Positions 23,525 through 34,797 of a stretch of DNA of 64,000 nucleotides are shown piece by piece. The stretch covers positions 2,734,456 through 2,798,455 of the forward strand of contig JAUIMM010000582.1 of NCBI GenBank assembly GCA_031769625.1. Direction: 5' to 3'. The translations under genes and the position numbers were made by a program. This DNA is from Taudactylus pleione. Taxonomy: Eukaryota > Chordata > Amphibia > Anura > Myobatrachidae. The number at the start of each line of letters is the position of its first letter. Within the stretch, counting starts at the first letter, position 1. The notes under the pieces were generated by a model. The model was not told where the DNA came from. It worked only from the letters and a program-made list of their open reading frames with translations, and made no database searches.

Positions 23525-24051
23525 GGGCCTGATTCAGACCCGCTCGCTAGCGCATAGCGCTCACAAGCGGGTTGATGTTTTACCCCTGCGCATGTGCCGC
23601 CTCCGGCGTATGCATGCGCGAGCCCCAGCGAGCAACGGCAGCTCTGTCACTCCGGGGCTCACTACAAGACGGGGCAGCTGTCGATGTTGATTGACAGCTC
23701 GCCCCGTTTTGTAGGCGGGGAGGGGGAGTGGCTGCACAAACGCAGGCATTCAATTAATAAAGCCTGCTGTTTGTGGGCGGCCCTACTGACATCACTCGTG
23801 ATGTCAGTAGTGGACTTCCTGCTCTATTAGAGCAGGAAGTTCACTAGGGCTTGCGGGAGCCGGGACCCTCCCGCAGGGTCTCGACGCAAGCCCGATGGTC
23901 GCGATAATCGCGACCATCGCCAGGCCGCTCGCACTAGCCGTGGGTGGTCACCCACAGCTTTGCGAGTGGCCTGGAGGCCGAAACTAAAAAAAAAAAACGC
24001 CCTGATTCAGAGCGTGCGCTCGCAAATAGCGAGTGCCTCTGAATCAGGCCC
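23525..24051 (+). mobile_element. multi-hairpin MITE, type A, nested, ATA duplication
   Basis: The ends are GGGCCTGATTCAGACC and GCCTCTGAATCAGGCCC. ATA lies at 23522-23524 and 24052-24054. Hairpins in order include GAGCCCC...GGGGCTC, a GGGGCAGCTGTC/GACAGCTCGCCCC stem, CACTCGTGATGTCAGTAG with its partner, GTGGACTTCCTGCTCTA/TAGAGCAGGAAGTTCAC at about 23811-23845, the GATGGTCGCGA/TCGCGACCATC stem, and GTGGGTGGTCACCCAC. The order matches the copies at 3252, 43158 and 51193. Confidence 0.92.
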
Positions 24052-24060
24052 ATAGACCCC

Positions 24061-24681
24061 TGTATGTGAGAGAAGATTGCAGTTTAGAACCTAATCATGA
24101 GACTCAGAGAATCAGATATGTTCTATACCAGATGCTCTGCCAAGTATGAGACATATTGGCCATGCATCATACATATGGTCCTAATCCGCCTGGGCTCTCT
24201 ACATCAGATTGCTCTCTGGTGAATGCTTCTCTACTTTGCTTTTGATAAAGGAACCTCTGATCATTCAACATTCTACAACTAATGGTTAAATATTTTACAC
24301 AGAGCGTTTCTTGTAGAATCCAATACATTTAATTCTAATTTTCCACTAAGGTATTCTATAATAAAGTGTCCAGAAACAAAACCTATTCTGATTCCAAAAG
24401 GATTTCTGTCAGTGGTACTGTCATTCAGAATTACTGTACTCTCTATTAAGACCTGATATAGCAGAATATAATCATTGCATCGTTTTGGATGTAAGCTCCA
24501 AGTAGCTGAGTTTGGAAGTAAGGAACCACTGACTGATTAATGTTAGATATTTAAAGAAAATGAGGAACAAAGTTGACGAGTTTCCTCAAACCTCTGATAA
24601 TATTTGTTATACTGAGTGTGAATCACACAAGACAAATAGTGAGTTCTACTTCCCTCAGTAACGTTTGATCTGTACAGTATT
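24061..24681. other. unique sequence, nothing recognised
   Basis: AT-rich DNA without repeat ends or gene signals. Confidence 0.5.
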
Positions 24682-24689
24682 CCTATTGG

Positions 24690-27076
24690 CAGGGCCGTAA
24701 CTAGGGTAGTACGACCAGTGTCATGGCACATGGCACCGCAGGGCAGGGGGCGCTGTTTGGGCCTGTCAATTTTCCTGTTTATTATCATTCTCACTTGTAG
24801 CTTCCTCTTCTTTTATCCCCAGCATCTCCTGGCCTCCCCTATCTATTCCCTGGCCCTTCCCCATGAGGCCATTGCCCTCTCTCAGGTGCACTATATTATA
24901 TCCCTATTTATCCCCAGCATCTCCTGGCCTCCCCTATCTCTTCCCTGGCTCTTCCCATGAGGCCATGGCCCTCTCTCAGGTGCACTATATTATGTCCCTA
25001 TTTATCCCCAGCATTTCCTGGCCTCTCCTATCTCTTCCCTGGCCCTTCCCCATGAGGCCATGTCCCTCTCTCAGGTGCACTATATTATGTCCCTATTTTA
25101 TCCCCAGCATCTCCTGGCCTCCCCTATCTCTTCCCTGGCCCTTCCCCACGAGGCCAAGGCCCTCTCTCAGGTGCACTTTATTATGTCCCTATTTATCCCC
25201 AGCATCTCCTGGCCTCCCCTATCTCTTCCCTGGCCCTTCCCCACGAGGCCATGGCCCTCTCTCAGGTGCACTATATTATGTCCCTATTTATCCCCAGCAT
25301 CTCCTGGCCTCCCCTATCTCTTCCCTGGCCCTTCCTCATGAGGCATTGGCCCTCTCTCAGGTGCACTATATTATGTCCCTATTTATCCCCAGCATCTCCT
25401 GGCCTCTCCTATCTCTTCCCTGGCCCTTCCCCATGAGGCCATGGCCCTCTCTCAGGTGCACTATATTATGTCCCTATTTATCCCCAGCATCTCCTGGCCT
25501 CCCCTATCTCTTCCCTGGCCCTTCCCCACGAGGCCATGGCCCTCTCTCAGGTGCACTATATTATGTCCCTATTTATCCCCAGCATCTCCTGGCCTCCCCT
25601 ATCTCTTCCCTGGCCCTTCCCCATGAGGCATTGGCCCTCTCTCAGGTGCACTATATTATGTACCTATTTATCCCCAGCATCTCCTGGCCTCTTTCCTATC
25701 TCTTCCCTGGCCCTTCCCCATGAGGCATTGGCCCTCTCTCAGGTGCACTATATTATGTCCCTATTTATCCCCGGCATCTCCTGGCCTCCCCTATCTCTTC
25801 TCTGGCCCTTCCCCATGAGGCCATGGCCCTCTCTCAGGTGCAGTATATTATGTCCCTATTTATCCCCGGCATCTCCTGGCCTCCCCTATCTCTTCCCTGG
25901 CCCTTCCCCATGAGGCCATGGCCCTCTCTCAGGTGCAGTATATTATGTCCCTATTTATCCCCGGCATCTCCTGGCCTCCCCTATCTCTTCCCTGGCCCTT
26001 CCCCATGAGGCCATGGCCCTCTTTCAGGTGCACTATATTATGTCCCTATTTATCCCCAGCATCTCCTGGCCTCCCCTATCTCTTCCCTGGCCCTTCCCCA
26101 TGAGGCCATGGCCCTCTCTCAGGTGCACTATATTATGTCCCTATTTATCCCCAGCATCTCCTGGCCTCCCCTATCTCTTCCCTGGCCCTTCCCCATGAGG
26201 CCATGGCCCTCTCTCAGGTGCACTATATTATGTCCCTATTTATCCCCAGCATCTCCTGGCCTCCCCTATCTCTTCCCTGGCCCTTCCCCATGAGGCCATG
26301 GCCCTCTCTCAGGTGCACTATATTATGTCCCTATTTATCCCCAGCATCTCCTGGCCTCCCCAATCTCTTCCCTGGCCCTTCCCCATGAGGCCATGGCCCT
26401 CTCTCAGGTGCACTATATTATGTCCCTATTTATCCCCAGCATCTCTTGGTCTCTCCTATCTCTTCCCTGGCCCTTCCCCATGAGGCCATGGCCCTCTCTC
26501 AGGGGCACTATATTATGTCCCTATTTATCCCCAGCATCTCCTGGCCTCCCCTATCTCTTCCCTGGCCCTTCCCCATGAGGCCATGGCCCTCTCTCAGGTG
26601 CATTATATTATGTCCCTATTTATCCCCAGCATCTCCTGGCCTCCCCTATCTCTTCCCTGGCCCTTCCCCATGAGGCCATGGCCCTCTCTCAGGTGCACTA
26701 TATTATGTCCCTATTTATCCCCAACATCTCCTGGCCTCCCCTATCTCTTCCCTGGCCCTTCCCCATGAGGCCATGGTCCTCTCTCAGGTGCGCTATATTA
26801 TGTCCCTATTTATCCCCAGCATCTCCTGGCCTCCCCTATCTCTTCCCTGGCCCTTCCCCATGAGGCCATGGTCCTCTCTCAGGTGCACTATATTATGTCC
26901 CTATTTATCCCCAGCATCTCCTGGCCTCCCCTATCTCTTCCCTGGCCCTTCCCCATGAGACCATGGCCCTCTCTCAGGTGCACTATATTATGTCCCTATT
27001 TAAAAAATGGGGGGTTGGGGGGAGCGCCAATGCTTTCTCTGGCACAGGACACCAAAAAACTCTAGTTACGGCTCTG
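24690..27076 (+). mobile_element. hAT-type MITE expanded by an internal satellite
   Basis: The ends CAGGGCCGTAACTAG and CTAGTTACGGCTCTG are inverted repeats. A perfect 8-bp duplication, CCTATTGG, lies at 24682-24689 and 27077-27084. The related copies at 354-728 and 29629-29922 are 375 and 294 bp. This one is 2387 bp because its interior unit is tandemly amplified. The identical outer sequence shows the amplification happened inside the transposon rather than by chance insertion next to a satellite. Confidence 0.95.
24812..27002 (+). repeat. 95-bp satellite, about 23 units, inside the hAT MITE
   Basis: Each unit starts near TTTATCCCCAGCATCTCC and continues through TTCCCTGGCCCTTCCCCA and a GGTGCACTATATTATGTC block. 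Most units differ by one to three bases. Edge units are more diverged. Because 95 is not a multiple of three and the unit has few stops, long frames such as 24863-25723 (286 codons) appear. They are artefacts of the repeat. Confidence 0.97.
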
Positions 27077-27084
27077 CCTATTGG

Positions 27085-27530
27085 AGAAAGAGTGATATAT
27101 AACTTAAATCCTGGAGTAAGCGCAGAAAGATTAAATTATTTATGTTTACTTCCTTAAAAAGTCAGTTTATTGGTTGCCAAGAAACTGCAGCGCAAAGCAT
27201 GAAACACACAAGTTATTTGTAGAATGATATTTTATGTGGCTCAAGTGGGAGTTTTTATTTGTGGTTTAATACAAAAATAATTATGGCTGAATTTCAGAAA
27301 GCAGTTTATAAGCACAGAGATTACCCAACAATAAAAACACTTGTTACATTTACATGGCAATAACGCTTAAGTATTAATGCAGTTTTTATTGCTATAAACA
27401 GACAATAAAATACAACGAAAATACCAGATTGGTCGGCGGCCGGTATGAGAAATGTGCTATAAAACAGGTATTTTCTGTGTACAGTGATTGGCTGCTGCAG
27501 GTGACAACGTGTATAGTACGTCGTACACTA
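27085..27530. other. unique sequence, nothing recognised
   Basis: AT-rich DNA directly after the target duplication of the expanded hAT element. No gene signal. Confidence 0.5.
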
Positions 27531-28042
27531 GGGCACTGATTCAGAGGTAAACGCAGAAATGCCCGTAGCCACGTCTATTGGCGGCCGCGCCAGTCTACGA
27601 CTTCATGCAAATACTGATACAAAGTCCTTCCCTTGTGTACATCCATGCGGCAAAATGTGCGAGGACTGAGGCGCCCACTGTCAGCGTCCATAGACGCAGT
27701 AATACCGATTGGTGCGCGCTACGGCAGATGCAGTTTCACTGTCCGTGTATGGCGTCCTATGCGAGTGGTGAGCGCCTGTGTACGCAACCATTTTCACCGA
27801 CATGACCGCGACACTTCCAATACATGCCCCGGACCATCTCCCCCCGTGCGCTAAGCCACCTCCCTGTCAACCCGCAGCAACGCCCATTATATTTTCAATA
27901 CACTTCTCCCTGTGTGCGCCTGAAATCAGAACTGCGGCTCTGTGCGGACACGATCGGAACATATGTAAGGTGTGACTTAGACGCGTGCGCAGTAGCAATA
28001 AATCGCTGCACTACATCCGCCATCAGCAGTGCGTCCAGGGCC
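27531..28042. mobile_element. possible worn copy of the GGGCCTGATTCAG superfamily
   Basis: GGGCACTGATTCAGAGG at 27531 resembles the family terminus. The interior contains TGCGCGCTACGGC-like GC-rich pieces. A right end near CAGGGCCC at about 28035-28042 is weak. CTA on both sides could be a 3-bp duplication but is uncertain. Short frames here are unsupported. Confidence 0.4.
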
Positions 28043-28494
28043 CTAGATTTCAGACATTTCCTCTCTCTGTATTACGGAGCATAATAATAAGAAATATACA
28101 TATAATAAAATATTTATATCATGAGTTTCCAATGAAACAATTCATGAAATATTGACCACAATCCTGATATTATTCCCGATTACCACCCTCCACACCAGCG
28201 ATGGGCAGAGCAATATACTTTAGAGCTAAATCGTCGATCGTTACCCTTAATGTTAGTAATAAGGTAAAATATTACATTATATCAAATCCATTGGTGCAAG
28301 TTATGCTAAAATCCCGGTTCCTCATTGTTTTATTACACATAACAAAATGGGAATCCACCGTAACCCAGCCACCGAGTCGGCTGTTTAACCCACGCAGGAC
28401 TCTGTTGCCGATCTACCGACATATACACACAATATAAAAGGGGATTCAAGATCCATGATTGAGACGCAGTAACTGAAACGGGACTATGGGCCTG
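28043..28494. other. unique sequence, nothing recognised
   Basis: Locally AT-rich. A 78-codon plus frame at 28201-28437 is not recognisable. Confidence 0.5.
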
Positions 28495-28497
28495 ATG

Positions 28498-29016
28498 CAG
28501 CACGAATCGCTATTGCGATAGCGCACGCAGACGGGCGATTGTTGCGTAGTGCGCATGCAACGCAGCCCACCTGCGCGACGGCAGGATTGCGATCGCACTG
28601 CAATCACCAGACCACGGAAAGCCATCGCAGAGTGAGTGACAGGTAGTCAGCGTTTGGGGGGTGGTGACAGGGGAGTGGTCGGTGAAACGCAGGCGTGTCT
28701 GTCCGCTTGAACGCCGTTACAGGAATGTGCATAAATTATGCAATGGCATACGCAGCTTGTGTACTCACTGTGTGTGACAAGGTCAGCAATTTCTGAGTAA
28801 GGTCTGACCTGGTGTAATTGTGCGTGAGGGGCCGGTGTTTCTTGAAGGTAGCGATGAATACGCAGGATTGCGAGGTATTACAGATATGAGATAGGGGAAG
28901 TGGGCGTCTCTATGCTGGCTGTGCAACGGCTTTGCGATTGCAAGCATATTTTTGCAGCAGACCTGCGTGCGAATCACGGCTGCGATGGCATTAGCGCTCC
29001 GTGCTGGATCAGGCCC
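28498..29016 (+). mobile_element. MITE type B
   Basis: The ends are GGGCCTGATGCAGCACG and CGTGCTGGATCAGGCCC. The flanks TAT and TCT differ at one base. Hairpins include AATCGCTATTGCGATAGCG. The core GAGTGAGTGACAGG, GGTGGTGACAGGGG and GAAACGCAGGCGTGTC is shared with 21472, 22955 and 41355. Confidence 0.88.
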
Positions 29017-29019
29017 TCT

Positions 29020-29620
29020 CTGAGTTGTGTTCATTTATTTATCTGTGTCATTGTCCTCCTGGCGTGGAGGCACTTTACGAGTGGAACAGACGTGTACGAG
29101 GACGGATTCCTGTGTAATGGACGCCCAGCTGTTCTCCATAAAGGCTATTATATATTTTTAGAAGTTATTATTTCAGGGTGATTACAGACTACGTTCCCAC
29201 ATTCAGAGGGTGTTTCCCAATGTTTCCTCATGGCTGAAGCAGCATTTTACAGCTTGCTGACTTCTTTGTGTCTGGGATGCAGGAGGAGGGAATCGCAGCC
29301 AGTGAGAGACACCGGTAAAAGTTGTATAATGATATAAGATGTGTCACGTATTAAGCATTAGCTGTGGATCATCTGCCGGTCATTGTAAAATCTGTGCAGG
29401 ATGGCCAAATCACGCGGTATAGCCAATCAACGCGCTGTCACATGGCACAAAATACAGTGAAGCCCTCATGTGACCTAGGCAGCCAATTATAAGCCCCTCG
29501 AGCACAATATGATTCCCCATCTGTCAGTATCTGCTCTTCTGTGTCACCGGAGACTAGGGGTTCTGAGAGGGTGGGGGGAGCGGGTACTAATTACCCGGGC
29601 CTGGGCTTTATTGAAGACAC
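29020..29620. other. unique sequence, nothing recognised
   Basis: No repeat ends or gene signals visible. A 93-codon frame at 28900-29181 overlaps the preceding MITE and is not credible. Confidence 0.5.
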
Positions 29621-29628
29621 CCAGCGGG

Positions 29629-29922
29629 TAAGGCCGTAACCAGGGTAGTGCGATCTGTGCCATGGCACAGGGCACTGCAGGGCAGGGGACGCTGTTTGGG
29701 CCTGTCAATTTTCCTGTTTATTATCATTCTCACTTGTAGCTTCCTCTTCTTTTATCCCCAGCATCTAATGGCCTCCCCTATCTCTTCCCTGGCCCTTCCC
29801 CAAGAGGCCATGGCCCTTTTTAAGGTGCACTATCTTATGTCCCTATTTAAAAAATGGAGGGGGGACGGGTTTGCCAATGTTCTCTCTGGCACAGGGCACC
29901 AAAAAGTTTAGTTACGGCTCTG
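29629..29922 (+). mobile_element. hAT-type MITE, single-unit copy
   Basis: The ends are TAAGGCCGTAACCAGG and TTAGTTACGGCTCTG. The 8-bp flanks CCAGCGGG (29621-29628) and CCAGCGAG (29923-29930) have one mismatch. It carries a single copy of the 95-bp unit, so it represents the probable unexpanded state of the 24690-27076 element. Confidence 0.92.
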
Positions 29923-30077
29923 CCAGCGAGGGGCACGGGTCCGACGCTTACCCTCCCTCGATCTTGCCTGTCAGCAGCCTAGCCACGCCCGGTCGATAGT
30001 AATGGGGACCAGGCCAGCTGTCTACGGCCCTGCCAGAGACCAATCAGACCCGTAACACTCAGAAGAGATTTGTCTCA

Positions 30078-30190
30078 GAGCCTGATTCAGCGATGTACGC
30101 TATGCTGATATTTGCGCAGTTGAGCGATTATCGTCTACGTCACATTGCACATGCGACAAGGTAAACTGCTGTAGACGCTCTACCTGATTA
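30078..30190 (+). mobile_element. truncated MITE, type C
   Basis: GCCTGATTCAGCGATGTACG and TATTTGCGCAGTTGAGCGATTATCG match the left part of the complete type C element at 35941-36376. The right part is missing. Confidence 0.6.
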
Positions 30191-30634
30191 GCAGGGTAGA
30201 GGCTAATTGGAAGCCAGTTGTTAGGACAGTATCTTTCATAACTGTAAACTCGGAGCTTCCACAGCACAAGGGTTGAATATTTTATTACCTACATATTAAG
30301 TTATTGATATAGCTCACACATATTCTGCAGAAATGTTCAGTCACTCACATCAGTCCCTGCCCCGGTGGAGACGGCAATCTACATTCCCTGTCACACGCAC
30401 AGATACAGATATAGACACATACACGCTTGGGTTAATTATTTGTCAAAAGCCAATTAACCTACCATTATGATTTTGTAGTGTGAGAGGGAACCAGGTGCAC
30501 CCAAAGGAAACTGTCACAAATACAGAGAGAACATACAAACCCCACACAGGACCTTGGTAGGACCTACTGTAAGTGCTGTGAGGCCGCAAGCTAGTCATTG
30601 TGCCGCCATCCTGCCCGCTATGCAAGGAGCGTAT
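30191..30634. other. unique sequence, nothing recognised
   Basis: A 60-codon minus frame at 30443-30625 is not recognisable. No repeat ends are seen. Confidence 0.5.
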
Positions 30635-30814
30635 TTCATTTTTTATTTATTTGTTGCTGTATTTATTTATTTTCTGCAGACAAATGAGTTTGAATAGTCA
30701 CGTTAAGAGCAGACTGGTTCGCAATTAAAATCCTGTCTGAACAATCTGTGTGTTAATTGTAATACAGACAAATCTGTTGACTTTTTAGGAGTTGAATACT
30801 TTTGCAAGCCACTA
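30635..30814 (+). mobile_element. 3' end remnant of a Tc1/mariner element
   Basis: GTTGAATACTTTTGCAAGCC followed by ACTA at 30791-30814 is, from known family sequences, a characteristic terminus of vertebrate Tc1-like transposons, ending at a TA. The matching left terminus is absent, so the copy is truncated. The left part is an ATTT-rich tract at 30636-30672. No transposase fragment could be read. Confidence 0.6.
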
Positions 30815-30954
30815 CATTTTATTATTTACCTGGAATGCCGCACACTATAGTGACCCATTCACCTGTGCACCAATAATTTGGAGCAGTGTTATAATGACAT
30901 TTCACTTTGTGGTGCACGATTATTGAAATGAAGTGGGGGGGGGAGTACATCATT

Positions 30955-31180
30955 AGGGGGGTTCTCTGATAAGCGTTGGCCGTACCATACAGGTGCACTA
31001 GTGCCAAGCCGCTGCAATGAGTATGCCTCGTATGGGACCCCTGGCTCTATCTTCGAGAAAGTGGCCGTTCCAAGCATCCTGCTAGCCACATAAAGGGACC
31101 GTGGATGGCTGGCTGTGCCACCCTTAGAGCGCAGAGGTCTGCACGGTGGCACCAGTTGCCCATAGCTAGTTATGGCCCTG
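30955..31180 (-). mobile_element. hAT MITE relative of the 45525 element
   Basis: The right end, CCCATAGCTAGTTATGGCCCTG when read from 31159, matches the complement of the 45525 terminus. Interior pieces GGACCGTGGATGG and GGTGGCACC also correspond. The left end is worn and no flanking octamer pair was found. Confidence 0.6.
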
Positions 31181-31206
31181 TCCCCGCTTGCACATGAAGG
31201 GACACA

Positions 31207-31607
31207 GGGCCTGATTCAGACCCACTCACAAATTGCGGCCGCTCGCTGGCAAAAAGGCGCCGGATATTTAAATTAAGCGCTCGCACTGCGTCTCGTAAAG
31301 ACGCCCTCTATGTCTTAGCGAGCCCCGGCAATAAGCGCTCGCTAGCGTATAAAGACACCCCCTTGCCACTCGCAGACACGCCTGCGTTCTCAGCACCACT
31401 CCCCCGTTCACAAGCACCTTCCCCTGTTACCACCCACAAACGCGCTGTCACTCATTCCACCGGGCAGTCTTTTCAGGCTGAGCGAGCAAAATCCGATCGC
31501 TCGTACTAGTTTGCGCACGCGCACTGCGACTTATATGCATGAGCAGATGGGCGACCATCGCTCAATGCAAGCGTGCACAACTTAGCGTCCGGGTCTGAAT
31601 CAGGCCC
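31207..31607 (-). mobile_element. MITE of the GGGCCTGATTCAG superfamily, ACA duplication
   Basis: The ends are GGGCCTGATTCAGACCC and GGGTCTGAATCAGGCCC. ACA lies exactly at 31204-31206 and 31608-31610. The core TACCACCCACAAACGC and TGTCACTCA is the complement of the type B core, so the copy is inverted relative to 28498. Confidence 0.9.
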
Positions 31608-31610
31608 ACA

Positions 31611-32039
31611 GTCAGTACGGCTCAGCGCTGGTGCTTTTGATAGCCACGAGGCAGCTGTTACCGTAGGGCCTCTCCTCGGAATGTCATGGGAACAATTCTT
31701 CTTGTGGAATCGTTTTCTTGCCTCTGCCGTGTACAGGCAAATAAGGAGATAATATTTATACTGCATTGTGTAACTCAATAAACAGCAAATTAACCAGGAC
31801 ATTCCGGCGTCTAACAAGAGACCATTGTGTGAGAAGAACGCCTGACTGGCAGCGTTACATTCCCAGCATGGCCTGTGTTTATAGTCCCCGTCTTTGTGAC
31901 CGCTGTGGCATGGGGGACAGACCCAAGACCTCTTCTCTTATTCACTGTGTCATCTATTGTCACCTTTATGGTGTGTAGCGAGCAGTAGGGTGGAGCGTAC
32001 AGACACCTCTCAGACAATGACGAGAGCAATGTACTTACT
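31611..32039. other. unique sequence, nothing recognised
   Basis: A 70-codon plus frame at 31766-31978 and a 103-codon minus frame overlapping the preceding MITE are not recognisable. Confidence 0.5.
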
Positions 32040-32218
32040 TACAGGAACATGTATCAAACCGTAGAGAGAGAGATAAAGTGGAGAAGTTGCCCATAGCAAC
32101 CAAACAGCTTCTAACTGTCGTTTTAGAATCTGTGTTACATAAATAATAGGTAGGAGCTGATTGGTTGCTATGGGCAACCCTTCTATCTCCCCATAGTATG
32201 AAAATAAAGTTGGGATCA
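32040..32218. mobile_element. foldback MITE with GTTGCCCATAGCAACC arms
   Basis: AAGTTGCCCATAGCAACC at about 32084 pairs with GGTTGCTATGGGCAACC at about 32163. The interior has GCTTCTAACTG and AGGAGCTGATTGG. The outer pieces ATGTATCAAAC and GTTGGGATCA are imperfectly paired. It belongs to the same broad class as 11391-11552. Confidence 0.75.
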
Positions 32219-32302
32219 ATAATGAGAGGAGGTGACGATTTACATGTCTACATATATGTGGTTTTGGGAATAGTCACCAGACTGACGCTGGAGGAGGTGA
32301 AG

Positions 32303-32405
32303 GGGCCTATTCACTAAAAAATATTTGTGCGATATCCCCCGAAAACACCCGTTCCAGGAGATACCTGCAAATATTAAGGATGCTTTGGATGTATCAAGGA
32401 GGGAC
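32303..32405 (+). mobile_element. truncated element with GGGGCCTATTCACTAA start
   Basis: GGGGCCTATTCACTAAAAA followed by GATATCCCCCGAAAACACC resembles the left region of the 39078-39577 element. It is cut off by the minisatellite. Confidence 0.4.
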
Positions 32406-32423
32406 CACATCATATATCTCTGT

Positions 32424-33952
32424 TATCTGTGCCTCTACCCCTCCACCATCTGTGTCTCTGCCCCTCCACCATCTGTGCCTCTGCCCCTCCACATCTGTTC
32501 CTCTGCCCCTCCACCATCTGTGTCTCTGCCCCTCCACCATCTGTGCCTCTGCCCTTCCATCTGTGCCTCTGCCTCTCCACCATCTGTGCCTCTGCCCCTC
32601 CACATCTGTTCCTCTGCCCCTCCACCATCTGTGCCTCTGCCCCTCCACCATCTGTGCCTCTGCCCCTCCACCATCTGTGCCTCTGCCAGTCCACCATCTG
32701 TGCCTCTGCCAGTCCACCATCTGTGCCTCTGCCCTTCCACCATCTGTGCCTCTGCCCTTCCACCCTCTTGCCTCTGCCCCTCCACCATCTGTGCCTCTGC
32801 CCCTCCACCATCTGTGCCTCTGCCCCTCCATCTGTTCTTCTGCCCCTCCACCATCTGTGCCTCTGCCCTTCCACCATCTGTGCCTCTGCCCCTCCACCAT
32901 CTGTGCCTCTGCCCCTCCACCATCTGTGCCTCTGCCCCTCCACCATCTGTGCCTCTGCCCTTCCACCATCTGTGCCTCTGCCAATCCACCATCTGTGCCT
33001 CTGCCCCTCCACCATCTGTGCCTCTGCCCCTCAACCATCTGTGCCTCTGCCCCTCCACAATCTGTGCCTCTGCCCTTCCACCATCTGTGCTTCTGCCCTT
33101 CCACCATCTCTGCCTCTGCCCCTCCACCATCTGTGCCTCTGCCCCTCAACCATCTGTGCCTCTGCCCCTCCACCATCTCTGCCTCTGCCCTTCCACCATC
33201 TCTGCCTCTGCCCCTCCACCATCTGTGCCTCTGCCCTTCCACCATCTGTGCCTCTGCCCCTCCACCATCTCTGCCTCTGCCCTTCCACCATCTCTGCCTC
33301 TGCCCTTCCACCATCTGTGCCTCTGCCAATCCACCATCTGTGCCTCTGCCCTTCCACCATATGTGCCTCTGCCCCTCCACCATCTGTGCCTCTGCCCCTC
33401 CACCATCTGTGCTTCTGCCCTTCCACCATCTCTGCCTCTGCCCCTCCACCATCTCTGCCTCTGCCCCTCCACCATCTGTGCCTCTGCCCCTCCACCATCT
33501 CTGCCTCTGCCCTTCCACCATCTGCCTCTGCCCCTCCACCATCTGTGCCTCTGCCCCTCCACCATCTGTGTCTCTGCCCTTCCACATCTGTTCCTCTGCC
33601 CCTCCATCTGTGCCTCTGCCCCTCCATCTGTGCCTCTGCCCCTCCACCATCTGTGCCTCTGCCCTTCCACCATCTGTGCCTCTGCCCTTCCACCATCTGT
33701 GCCTCTGCCCCTCCACCATCTGTGTCTCTGCCCTTCCACATCTGTTCCTCTGACCCTCCACCATCTGTGCCTCTGCCCCTCCACCATCTGTGCCTCTGCC
33801 CTTCCAGGTTCCACCATCTGTGCCTCTGCCCTTCCACATCTGTTCCTCTGCCCGTCCACCATCTGTGCCTCTGCCCTTCCACCATCTGTGCCTCTGCCCC
33901 TCCACCATCTGTGCCTCTGCCCCTCCAGGTTCCACCATCTGTGCCTCTGCCT
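32424..33952 (+). repeat. 23-bp minisatellite, about 66 units, stop-free in nearly all frames
   Basis: Units contain CCACCATCTGTGCCTCTG and a CCCCT or CCCTT end. Occasional units lack CCA, giving 20-bp variants, and AGGTT insertions occur at 33805 and 33926. Three plus frames (up to 596 codons) and overlapping minus frames (up to 522 codons) are open together, because the unit contains no stop in any frame and its length shifts frame each time. That is a property of the repeat, not evidence of a Ser/Pro-rich protein. Confidence 0.95.
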
Positions 33953-34170
33953 CTTTTGTCATTTTACCTCTGCTGTCTCCCCATGACTAGAGGCTGCCAA
34001 TCAGAAGTGGCCTGGACAAACAAAAGGCAAAACAGTGTTCATCCCCACATACAGTACTTCATCCTAAGCATTGGTAGGTCAGACGTTTTCTCACTTCCAA
34101 GGGTTACTGCCTGTTTTATTTGTTCTGGGCTTCATAATTGGCAAAGGCAGCCCTGCTGTCCTGTACCCCC

Positions 34171-34797
34171 CTACCATCCCATCCATAGCACCCATACGCC
34201 TATCCCCTCCCATCCATAGAACCCATACGCCTCTCCCCTCCCATCCATAGCACCCATACACCTCTCCCCTCCCATCCATAGCACCCATACACCTCTCCCC
34301 TCCCATCCATAGCACTCATATGCCTCTCCCCTCCCATTCATAGCACCCATACACCTCTCCCCTCCCATCCATAGCACCCATACACCTCTCCCCTCCCATC
34401 CATAGCACTCATACTCCTCTCCCCTCCCATCCATAGCACCCATACGCCTCTCCTTCCTGTCCATAGCGCCCATACGCTTCACCCCTCCCATCCATAACAG
34501 TCATATGCCTCTCCCATCCCACCCACAGCAGCCATACGCCTCTCCCCTCCCATCCATACACCTCTCCCCTCCCACCCAAAACACTCATACGCCTCTCCCC
34601 TCCCATCCATAGCACCCATACGCTTCACCCCTCCCATCCATAGCACCCATACGCCTCTCCCCTCCCATCCATAGCACCCATACACCTCTCCCCTCCCATC
34701 CATAGCACCCATACACCTCTCCCCTCCCATCCATAACATACGCCTCTCCCCTCCCATCCATAGCACCCATACGCCTCTCCCCTCCTATCCCAACACG
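34171..34797 (+). repeat. 31-bp minisatellite, about 20 units
   Basis: Units contain CCATCCATAGCACCCATAC then ACCTCTCCCCT or GCCTCTCCCCT. A few units are truncated near 34548 and 34730. Minus-strand frames of Met/Gly/Trp-rich sequence arise from the unit. Confidence 0.95.

Larger units (their letters stand above)
22890..24060. mobile_element. foldback MITE split by two insertions
   Basis: Pieces of one foldback are separated. Piece one is 22890-22954 (ending AGCTGATTGGTTGGTACTTT). Piece two is 23483-23524 (TTTATCTTTTACAC to CATAGTACATA). Piece three is 24052-24060 (ATAGACCCC). Joined, they reproduce the right half of the complete element at 42317-42462. Each gap is filled exactly by a GGGCCTGATTCAG-type MITE with a clean 3-bp duplication. 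Confidence 0.8.

Noticed and set aside
24863..25723. 286-codon plus-strand open frame rich in Ser, Pro and Leu
   Set aside because: It is the translation of a 95-bp satellite through three frame registers inside a hAT MITE; no conserved start, splice or codon signal.
32325..34219. Long plus-strand frames of 553, 457 and 596 codons and minus-strand frames up to 522 codons
   Set aside because: All arise from a stop-free 23-bp unit; simultaneous openness on both strands is a property of the repeat, not of a gene.
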